From Bacillota bacterium (GTDB lineage: Bacteria > Bacillota > Clostridia > Christensenellales > Aristaeellaceae): DNA of 24,868 nt. Numbering within the stretch: the first letter of the stretch is position 1; the number at the start of each line of letters is the position of its first letter. Made by a program: the position numbers and the translations under genes. The stretch is from the NCBI GenBank assembly GCA_023435435.1, contig JAEYRW010000147.1:1-24868 (forward strand). Reading direction: 5' to 3'. The notes below the pieces were generated by a model. That model was not told the origin of the DNA and ran no database searches. It worked only from the letters and a program-made list of their open reading frames with translations. Shown here piece after piece: positions 16,886-23,384 of the stretch.

Positions 16886-16942
16886 ATTCGGATGCCCCGG
16901 GGCCTGGACCCCGGGGCATCCGACGGATAATGCATTCATTTC
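16886..16942 (+). repeat. Module B palindrome with tail (copy B3)
   Basis: CGGATGCCCCGGGG (16889-16902) pairs perfectly over 14 bp with CCCCGGGGCATCCG (16909-16922) around the loop CCTGGA. The tail CGGATAATGCATTCATTTC (16924-16942) faces the aldolase gene. B2 and B3 stand head to head and share TGCATTC between them. The arms differ from B1 and B2, yet pairing is kept. Confidence 0.8.
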
Positions 16943-16950
16943 CCCATTGT

Positions 16951-17010
16951 GGGATTCCGAAGGGCGCCGGCCCTTTGGCGGGAGCGCGAAGGCAGCGCCC
17001 TCGCCGTCCT
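16951..17010 (-). repeat. Module A 3'-end element behind the aldolase gene (copy A4)
   Basis: In aldolase sense, the hairpin GCGAGGGC/GCCTTCGC (17004-16986) is followed by AAAGGGCCGGCGCCCTT and GGAATCCC. It begins four bases after the stop codon and ends eight bases before the tail of module B3. The loop and stem bases differ from the glmS copy but still pair. Confidence 0.7.
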
Positions 17011-17013
17011 CCC

Positions 17014-18303
17014 CTACTCCCGCAGCCCGAACGCGCGGTTGATTTCGCGGACCTGATCGTCGGAGATGATGACGACGGGACCGATGTCGCGGGCGCCGAT
17101 GATGGCCTCGGCGGAGTAATCGAGGACTTCGAGGCGGTCGAAGGCGTTGAGGAGGGAGGAACCGGTGACGACGACCGCGTTGTTGTCGATGATGACGGCG
17201 GGCGTCTTTTCGTCAAAGGCGGCGGAGATGGAGGCCGGGTCGTTGGCGACGGCCTCGTAGGGGAGGCGCTTGACGTCCCGGAGCATGATGTAGCTTTCCG
17301 GAATGGTGCGGGAATCAAAGGCCGCGTCGGTGACGGCGAATGACATGATGGCCGGGGACTTGGCGATGATGATCGCGCCGATTTCCGGGTGTTCGGCATA
17401 GATGCGTTCGTGGAGCCTGGCGGAACGGGAGGGCACCTTGCCGCTCTCGCACATGCCGGCCTTGATGCGCACAATATCGTCGAGGTCGAGGTACTTGCGG
17501 TCCTTCATGTAGGGCGTGATGAGGAAGGAGCCGTCGGAGAGCCGATGGGAGAAGGTGCCCTGCGTAGAGGTAAAGAGCTTCTGGTCGTAGGCGCGGTGGA
17601 TGAGCGTGCACATGTCGCGCCGGAGCTCCCGCTCCTCGCTTAAGTGCCTGCCGGGGATGAAGGAATCCATGGCCGCACCGCGTTCCCGGTCGAGGGAAAG
17701 CTGCGCGTCGGTGAGCGTGCGAGGCGTGCCGAGCTTCTTGGCGCCGATCTCGATGCGCCCGGCGTAATCGAGGGTTTCGAAAGCCATGAACGCGGTAAAC
17801 AGGTCGGCGGAGCCGCAGACCACGCCGTGGTTTTCCAGGAGTACCGTGCGCCTGCCCTTGCGGAACTCGTCCGCGATGCGCTCACCCAGAAGCGCGCTGC
17901 CGGGCACCTCGTACTTGGCCATGCCCACCTCGCCCAGAAGGTCCCGCGCGCCGGGCACCAGGTTCACCATGGGAATCTTGCGCGCCAGGGAAAACGCGAC
18001 GAGGGTGGGCGGATGCGCGTGCAGAATCGCCCGGAGGTCGGGTCGCGTCTCGTAGATCTTTTTGTGGAACGGCAGCTCGACGGAGGGCTTGTGGATGCCG
18101 ATCACCTCGCCGGAGGGCTTCACGCGGATCATGTCCTTGCGCGTGAGCGTGCCCTTATCGACGCTGCCGGGGGTGATCCAGATGTCGCCGTCGTCGTCCA
18201 TGATCGAGAGGTTCCCGCCGGAGGTGGTGGTCATGCCGTAGTGGTAAATCCGATCCATGATCAAAACCAGCTGGTCCGCCGGGTGCATCAGTTCAAAGCT
18301 CAT
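17014..18303 (-). CDS. Class II aldolase/adducin family protein, tandem domains with a degenerate second half
   Basis: The 429-residue protein consists of two class II aldolase domains. The first (about 1-200) has the zinc site and acid of L-fuculose-phosphate-type aldolases: E76 in PSVELPFHKK, H95 and H97 in LHAHPP, and H159 in LENHGVV, plus the phosphate loop SGGNLS. The second (about 225-425) keeps the fold pattern, but at the matching places reads S295, I314, K316 and N in DNNAVV, so it cannot hold zinc the same way. It may be structural or regulatory. The first half probably cleaves a sugar phosphate. The start at 18303 has GGGAGGG six bases upstream; the frame to 18336 is rejected. It stands alone, convergent with the T-box operon. 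Confidence 0.87.
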   Translation of the reverse strand: MSFELMHPADQLVLIMDRIYHYGMTTTSGGNLSIMDDDGDIWITPGSVDKGTLTRKDMIRVKPSGEVIGIHKPSVELPFHKKIYETRPDLRAILHAHPPTLVAFSLARKIPMVNLVPGARDLLGEVGMAKYEVPGSALLGERIADEFRKGRRTVLLENHGVVCGSADLFTAFMAFETLDYAGRIEIGAKKLGTPRTLTDAQLSLDRERGAAMDSFIPGRHLSEERELRRDMCTLIHRAYDQKLFTSTQGTFSHRLSDGSFLITPYMKDRKYLDLDDIVRIKAGMCESGKVPSRSARLHERIYAEHPEIGAIIIAKSPAIMSFAVTDAAFDSRTIPESYIMLRDVKRLPYEAVANDPASISAAFDEKTPAVIIDNNAVVVTGSSLLNAFDRLEVLDYSAEAIIGARDIGPVVIISDDQVREINRAFGLRE

Positions 18304-18334
18304 TTGAATCCCTCCCGCGTCTATTGCTGGCTTC

Positions 18335-18340
18335 ATTATA
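18335..18340 (-). promoter_or_regulatory. Likely -10 box of the aldolase gene
   Basis: TATAAT on the minus strand lies about 30 bases before the aldolase ATG. The -35 region 17 bases upstream (TTTCCT) is poor, so activation or an extended contact may be needed. Confidence 0.5.
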
Positions 18341-18370
18341 CATCAACCGCGCCGGAAAGGAAACGCGGTT

Positions 18371-18404
18371 AAAGGAAACGGCGCCCCGAATTAACGGGAC
18401 GCCG
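18371..18404 (-). terminator. Terminator of the DUF4309 gene
   Basis: CGGCGTCCCG pairs with CGGGGCGCCG (one G-U pair) around TTAATT, followed by TTTCCTTT. It lies 12 bases after the stop codon and close to the start of the aldolase unit. Confidence 0.85.
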
Positions 18405-18416
18405 CAATGCGGATTG

Positions 18417-18956
18417 TTACCACTTCCGGCCGGGATCGTCGGCCATCAGGTTGACCGTGCCGGCAGGATAGAACACACAGTAGTGGGAGACCGCCGGGTT
18501 CTTGCCCTTGCGCGGGAAGACGAACTTCACGTTCAGGTCCTTGGTGAGCTTGTAGCTGATGAAAAGCTCGGTCTTGGTGCGGGTCAGGTGATCCGGCTCG
18601 CCGAAATATCCGGTCACGTCCGAAAGCTTGATTTTGGAAAGGCGCGCGTCGTAGCAGCGGATTTCAAAGATCTGTTCGCCCTTGTTGACGCCGAACACGA
18701 GCTTTTCCTTGCCGTATGTGTAATAGGTGCCCTTGGCGGACGCGACATAGCTGGAGCTGTCCGCCTCGCCCAGATCGTCCATCACGTCTTCGATGGTGTC
18801 GCTTCCCGCCGTATAGGAGGCGTTCAGCGCCCAGCCCTTCTGGCCCAGCCGGTCGATGGATTTGAGCAGCGCGTTCGCGCTCGTTTCGGCAGAGGCGGGC
18901 AGAACCGCCAGGCACAGGGTCAGGACAAGCAGGATGGAAATCAATCTCTTCTTCAT
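18417..18956 (-). CDS. Exported DUF4309 (YjgB-like) protein
   Basis: The 179-residue product starts MKKRLISILLVLTLCLAVLP and has a cleavage site near ASAE, a classical signal peptide. The mature part matches what I know of the DUF4309/YjgB family: SYVASAKGTYYTYGKEKLVF, FGVNKGEQIFEIR, a GYFGEPD turn, and the terminal FYPAGTVNLMADDPG with RKW. The family is small, extracytoplasmic and of unknown function, found mainly in spore-forming Firmicutes. A GTG at 18965 in the same frame is part of the ribosome-binding GGCGGTG, so the ATG at 18956 is preferred. It may share a transcript with the upstream GH2 gene, 142 bp away, since no terminator is evident between them. Confidence 0.88.
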   Translation of the reverse strand: MKKRLISILLVLTLCLAVLPASAETSANALLKSIDRLGQKGWALNASYTAGSDTIEDVMDDLGEADSSSYVASAKGTYYTYGKEKLVFGVNKGEQIFEIRCYDARLSKIKLSDVTGYFGEPDHLTRTKTELFISYKLTKDLNVKFVFPRKGKNPAVSHYCVFYPAGTVNLMADDPGRKW

Positions 18957-19098
18957 GGAAAACACCGCCTTTGAACAATATTACCGAGCGTTCCGTCGGC
19001 TTCGATCCCCGGGCCCAAGGATCCGTCGGCGCTTCGTTCAGCAGCGATATATAGACGCACGCGTGCCTCCGATTGTTGCCAATTTCAGGCAGCTGGAA

Positions 19099-21354
19099 TC
19101 ATTTTCCATTTCCGGGCGAAACCGTCCGGAATGTGAGTGCCGCGCCCTCGGCCCCTTCGCAGGACGCGGTGACGCGCACCTCTCCCCCGCGCCCGTTCGC
19201 GCGCAGGACGATGAGCATGTGCCCCTCGTGCATGCGCGGAATTTCATCGGTCGCGAGAAAGTCCCCGCCCGACAGCTTCCAGAGCACCGCAGCGCCTTCC
19301 ACGGACACTTTCAGCTCCGGCCGCGCGCGGGTGTAGACCTGCCCTTGCGCATCGAGCAGACGCGCCTCGATCTGCGCAATGTCCCGCCCGTCGGAGGCAA
19401 GCTCGTCGCAGAGCGTGAGCGCAAGCTTCGCGGGCCCGGACGCGGCGACGAGCCGGTCCTCGCACACCTTTTCCTCGCCGGTATATCCCTCGGCCACGAG
19501 CTCCCCGGGCGCGTAGGGCACGTAAAAGTGCGCGATGCCCTCGTCCGGGTCGGGCCTGGCGATCCGCGGGAACCGGTCCGACTGGCGCAGAACGACCTTC
19601 TCGCAGTTGGTGAACGCCGCGACGTGGTAGATGCGCCCCGGCGCGTTCTGGTTCCAGTCAGCCGCCAGCTCCGGAAAGCCCCACATGCCGTTTGCCATAT
19701 CCCAGCGCTGGGAATCGTCGAACACCGCCAGCTTCACCATGGGCTCCCTTTTCCACTGGCTCATGATGTGATATGCCCGTATCTTCAAAAAGCCCGCGCT
19801 GTCGATGGGACAGCCCGTCCAGCCGTGGCAGGGCCAACCGGTGGACTCGCCGATGTAGTCGATCCCCGCCCAGTAGAAGCCGCCCGCCACCCAGGGATGC
19901 GCCTCCACGTCGTTCCAGGGGGAAACGGGGACGAGATTCGTGTTGGACAGCGCCGCAAAGCGGTAATAGGCCAGTATTTCGGAGCCAATGAACGCCTTTT
20001 TGAGACCCCGCGCCCGAAGCGCCGCATAGAACGACTCCATGTAGTTGCCCATGAACACGTCCACGACTTCGCCGTAGCGCAACGTCGCCGCCAGCCGCGC
20101 CTCGAGGGTCTCGCTTTCGTCAAAGCCCTTGAGCACATAGCTGATGAGCGCCATGGAAACGGGCCGCGTGGGGTCCAGCGCGCGGCAGCGGCCGCACAGC
20201 TCCTCGAGATACGCGTAGTATTCCTCCTGATACTGAATTTCCACCTCGTTGCCCACGCTCCAGAGGATCACCGAAGGGTGGCTCCTGTCCCGGCCCACCA
20301 TCGCCTCGAGGTCGGAGAACCGGTCTGTGGGGAATACATCCTTGAAATACAGCCTTGAACCCGTCCACTTGTCGTAAAGCTCGTCGATGACCAGAAGCCC
20401 CAGCGCGTCGCAGAGATCGTAGAATTCCGCGGCCTGAGGGTTGTGGGAGGTGCGTACGGCGTTGGCGCCCAGCTCCTTGAGCCTGAGAAGCCGCCGCCGC
20501 CAGACTTTTTCGGGCACCGCCGCGCCGAAAACCCCGCCGTCGTGGTGCAGGTTCACGCCCTTGAGCTTCACGTTCCGTCCGTTGAGCCAAAACCCCGTGT
20601 CCGGATCGAAACGCGCATCCCGGAAGCCGGTCTTAATCTCCCGCGCGTCGAGCAGCGCGCCCCTTTCGGAGACCTTCGCGGATAAAACGTGCAGGCGCGG
20701 CGCATCCACGTCCCAAAGGTCCGGCGCTTTCACGCGGATTTGCGCGGAAAACGCGGTCCTTCCCGCCGCCGCAACGCCCGCAAGATGCGTCACCTCGCCG
20801 CAAACCGCGATTTCAATTTCAACTTCCCGCGCCGCGCCCGCATTTTCCAGCTCAACCGAAACATCGAGGAGGGCGCCGCCTTCGTCCATGACGTGGGTGG
20901 CGTTGAGCCCCCAGGGGGCGATGCGGCAGGGCTCCGTCACCAGGAGCCGCACGTTCCGGTAAATGCCCATGCCGCTGTACCAACGGTCGCCGGAGTCCGT
21001 GTTGTCGAGCCGCACGGTCAGCTCATTCTCCGCGCCGATCAGAAGTCCCGTCAGATGAACGGCAAACGGCGTGTAGCCGTACTTGTGCCCGCAAACCATT
21101 TCCCCGTTCAAGGAAACGGTGGCGAAGCGCTGCGCCCCGTCAAAGACCAGCGAAACGGCCTTTCCCTCCCACGCCTCGGGCGCGAAAAAGGTTTTTCTGT
21201 ACCAAATCACCGCGTTGTGCGGATAGAATCCCTGTGAGCCCGATTCGATCTCGGCACGCGGCAAGGTGATCTGGTAATCGTGGGGCAATTCCACCCCGTA
21301 AAAAGCTTCCCCGTCCGGCGAAAACAGCCAGCCGTCGTTGAAAAAAGTCTCCAT
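19099..21354 (-). CDS. Glycoside hydrolase family 2 (beta-galactosidase/beta-glucuronidase type)
   Basis: The 751-residue enzyme has the GH2 order: an N-terminal sugar-binding jelly roll (NDGWLFSPDG…LPHDYQ), an Ig-like domain, a TIM barrel, then C-terminal beta domains of the DUF4982 and GH2-C5 kind. The barrel carries GVNLHHDGGVFGAAVP, RTSHNPQAAEFYDLCD and the acid/base E370 in WSVGNEVE; the nucleophile is E459 in IGSEILAYY. There is no signal peptide, so it acts in the cytoplasm on imported glycosides. The exact sugar is not evident. The ATG at 21354 has AAGGAGGGGG upstream; the frame to 21477 is rejected because it runs back through the promoter. A consensus promoter lies upstream. Confidence 0.92.
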   Translation of the reverse strand: METFFNDGWLFSPDGEAFYGVELPHDYQITLPRAEIESGSQGFYPHNAVIWYRKTFFAPEAWEGKAVSLVFDGAQRFATVSLNGEMVCGHKYGYTPFAVHLTGLLIGAENELTVRLDNTDSGDRWYSGMGIYRNVRLLVTEPCRIAPWGLNATHVMDEGGALLDVSVELENAGAAREVEIEIAVCGEVTHLAGVAAAGRTAFSAQIRVKAPDLWDVDAPRLHVLSAKVSERGALLDAREIKTGFRDARFDPDTGFWLNGRNVKLKGVNLHHDGGVFGAAVPEKVWRRRLLRLKELGANAVRTSHNPQAAEFYDLCDALGLLVIDELYDKWTGSRLYFKDVFPTDRFSDLEAMVGRDRSHPSVILWSVGNEVEIQYQEEYYAYLEELCGRCRALDPTRPVSMALISYVLKGFDESETLEARLAATLRYGEVVDVFMGNYMESFYAALRARGLKKAFIGSEILAYYRFAALSNTNLVPVSPWNDVEAHPWVAGGFYWAGIDYIGESTGWPCHGWTGCPIDSAGFLKIRAYHIMSQWKREPMVKLAVFDDSQRWDMANGMWGFPELAADWNQNAPGRIYHVAAFTNCEKVVLRQSDRFPRIARPDPDEGIAHFYVPYAPGELVAEGYTGEEKVCEDRLVAASGPAKLALTLCDELASDGRDIAQIEARLLDAQGQVYTRARPELKVSVEGAAVLWKLSGGDFLATDEIPRMHEGHMLIVLRANGRGGEVRVTASCEGAEGAALTFRTVSPGNGK

Positions 21355-21441
21355 CCCCGTTCCCCCTCCTTCGCCATAACCCCTCCCCGGGGTGGCAACC
21401 CGCAAATACCATAAGCCTAAACGCGTACAAGCGGGGCTGTG

Positions 21442-21457
21442 CCGCCGCGCGCGGCGG
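21442..21457. promoter_or_regulatory. Perfect 16-bp palindrome at the GH2 start site
   Basis: CCGCCGCGCGCGGCGG is a perfect palindrome immediately downstream of the predicted start of the GH2 promoter (about +2 to +18). This position suits a repressor operator, although simple GC-rich sequence could also give it by chance. Confidence 0.4.
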
Positions 21458-21465
21458 ACAATTCC

Positions 21466-21494
21466 ATTATATCCCATAAAAAAGGGATTCTCAA
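21466..21494 (-). promoter_or_regulatory. Promoter of the GH2 gene, -35 inside a module A repeat
   Basis: TTGAGA (21489-21494) and TATAAT (21466-21471) are 17 bases apart on the minus strand. The -35 is the TTGAGA of the conserved module A end CCCTTGAGAATCCC. The spacer ATCCC-TTTTTTAT-GGGAT is itself an inverted repeat with the last base of the -10 flank. Confidence 0.8.
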
Positions 21495-21550
21495 GGGCGC
21501 CAGCCCTTGCGCGGGGGGGCCGAGGGCAGAACCCCCGGTGTCCTCCCCCC
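21484..21550 (-). repeat. Module A 3'-end element behind hndD (copy A5)
   Basis: In gene sense a GC-rich hairpin (GGGGGTTC…CCCCCC) is followed by CAAGGGCTGGCGCCCTTG and AGAATCCC. No module B follows; the GH2 promoter takes its place. A separate hairpin without a good U-tract lies between this element and the stop codon. Confidence 0.65.
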
Positions 21551-21560
21551 CCAATGACAA

Positions 21561-21585
21561 GAGCGCCGCTATGGCAGCGGCGCTC
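21561..21585 (-). terminator. Perfect hairpin behind the hydrogenase gene
   Basis: GAGCGCCGCT and AGCGGCGCTC form a perfect 10-bp stem with a 5-nt loop, 15 bases after the stop codon. The following bases (TTGTCATT) make a weak U-tract, so termination efficiency is uncertain. Confidence 0.65.
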
Positions 21586-21600
21586 GCATCGGTTTGTGAT

Positions 21601-23367
21601 TTAGTTGTATTTTTCGCGCTTCTGGTAATGGGTGTGCAGAAGCTCGTGGGCCTTGTGGGAATTGGGCTTGCCGAAGTACTCGTCGTAAAGCTTCTGGACG
21701 GCGGGCGCTTCGTGGGACTTACGCACGGCCTTGCCGGCGTCCTCGGAATAGAGCGCCTTGGCGCGCAGGCCCTTGACGTCCACGACCTCGCGCACGGTGG
21801 GCGAGACGATGGGCTGGCCGCCGCCGTTGATGCAGCCGCCGGGGCATCCCATGACCTCGATGAAGGTGTAGCTCTTTTCGCCGGCCTTGATGGCTTCGAG
21901 AAGCTTGGAGGCCGCGCCGGTGGAATGGGCCACGGCGACCTTGACTTCCAGGCCATTGAGGTTGTAGGCGGCTTCCTTCACGCCCTCGAAGCCGCGCACG
22001 CCGGTGAACTCCAGCTTCGCGAGCTTTTCGCCGGTGATGACCTCGTAAGCGGTTCGCAGGGCCGCCTCCATGACGCCGCCGGTGACGCCGAAGATGACCG
22101 CCGCGCCGGAGTATTCGCCCAGCATCTCATCAAAGGTCTCATCGGGCAGGTTCACGAAGTCCACGCCCGCGATCTTGATCATCCGCGCGAGTTCGCGGGT
22201 GGTGATGACGATGTCCACGTCCTGAATGCCGTCATTTCCCAGCTCGGGGCGCGCGGCCTCGAACTTCTTGGCGGTGCAGGGCATGACGGAGACCACAACG
22301 ATGTCCTTGGGATCAAGGCCCGCCTTTTCGGCATAGTAGCTCTTGACCACCGCGCCCTCCATCTCGTGGGGGGATTTGCAGCTGGACAGGTTGGGGAGGA
22401 ACTCCGGATAATAGGTCTCGCAGAACTTGATCCAGCCCGGCGAACAGGAGGTGATCATGGGCAGCACGCCGCCCTCTTTCACGCGGGTAACCAGCTCCGT
22501 GGCCTCCTCCATGATGGTCAGGTCGGCCGCGAAATCGGTGTCAAACACCTTGTCGAAGCCCAGCCTGTGAAGGGACGCGGCGAGCTTGCCGGTGACGTTG
22601 GTGCCGATGGGCATGCCGAACTCCTCGCCCAGCGCCGCGCGCACGGCGGGTGCCGCCTGCACGACCACGAACTTCTTGGGATCGGCGATGGCGTTCCAGA
22701 CCTTCTGGGTGTCGTCACGCTCGGTGAGCGCGCCGGTGGGGCAGGCGGCGATGCACTGTCCGCAGTTGATGCAGCCGGTCTCTGCCAGAGTCATGCCCCA
22801 GGCGGAGGCGATCTGCGTCTTCATGCCGCGGCCCATGGCGCCGATGACGCCCACGTTCTGCACCTTGTCGCACATGGCGACGCAGCGGCGGCAGACGATG
22901 CACTTGGCGTTGTTGCGGCGAATGGACAGGGAGGAGGAGTCGTACTTCGCCTCGGGCATGAGGCCGGTGTACTTATCCTCGTCGTCCACACCGTACTCGA
23001 TGCACATCTTCTGCAGCTCGCAGTTTGTGTTGCGGGGGCAGGAAAGGCACTTCTTGTCGTGGGTGGAAAGCAGGAGCTCGAGGTTCGACTTGCGGATCGA
23101 GCGCAGAAGGGGCGTGTTGGTCTTGACGGAAATTTCCCCGGTGGCGCGGTCCCTGGGCAGGGATTCCACGGGCATCACGCACGCCGCGGAGGGCACGCGC
23201 GCGCCGGTCTCGATGAGGCACATGCGGCAGGCGCCGATTTCATTGACGCCCTTCATGTAGCAAAGCGTCGGGATGCGGACGCCAGCCTTTTTGGCCGCTT
23301 CGAGGACGGTGGTTCCGGCGGGAACCGTTACGGATACGCCGTCTATTTTAAGCGTAATATCAGCCAT
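21601..23367 (-). CDS. hndD: [FeFe]-hydrogenase catalytic subunit, HndD/HydA type
   Basis: This 588-residue enzyme reduces protons to H2 or oxidises it. An N-terminal 2Fe-2S domain (CYMKGVNEIGACRMC) is followed by a His/Cys cluster region (HDKKCLSCPRNTNC) and two 4Fe-4S motifs (CIVCRRCVAMC, CINCGQCIAAC). The H-cluster is held by C308 in TSCSPGW, C364 in MPCTAKK, and C508 and C512 in MGCPGGCINGG. The C-terminal small-subunit part is fused. The start has GGAGGAG upstream, 17 nt after the NuoF-like gene, so both belong to one operon. The pairing with a NuoF-like subunit suggests an NAD(P)-linked, possibly electron-bifurcating enzyme. Confidence 0.96.
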   Translation of the reverse strand: MADITLKIDGVSVTVPAGTTVLEAAKKAGVRIPTLCYMKGVNEIGACRMCLIETGARVPSAACVMPVESLPRDRATGEISVKTNTPLLRSIRKSNLELLLSTHDKKCLSCPRNTNCELQKMCIEYGVDDEDKYTGLMPEAKYDSSSLSIRRNNAKCIVCRRCVAMCDKVQNVGVIGAMGRGMKTQIASAWGMTLAETGCINCGQCIAACPTGALTERDDTQKVWNAIADPKKFVVVQAAPAVRAALGEEFGMPIGTNVTGKLAASLHRLGFDKVFDTDFAADLTIMEEATELVTRVKEGGVLPMITSCSPGWIKFCETYYPEFLPNLSSCKSPHEMEGAVVKSYYAEKAGLDPKDIVVVSVMPCTAKKFEAARPELGNDGIQDVDIVITTRELARMIKIAGVDFVNLPDETFDEMLGEYSGAAVIFGVTGGVMEAALRTAYEVITGEKLAKLEFTGVRGFEGVKEAAYNLNGLEVKVAVAHSTGAASKLLEAIKAGEKSYTFIEVMGCPGGCINGGGQPIVSPTVREVVDVKGLRAKALYSEDAGKAVRKSHEAPAVQKLYDEYFGKPNSHKAHELLHTHYQKREKYN

Positions 23368-23384
23368 TTATTTCTCCTCCTCGC

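Noticed and set aside
16612..17013. CRISPR array in the hairpin-rich gap
   Set aside because: The hairpins differ in sequence and spacing; there are no regular repeats and spacers and no cas genes.
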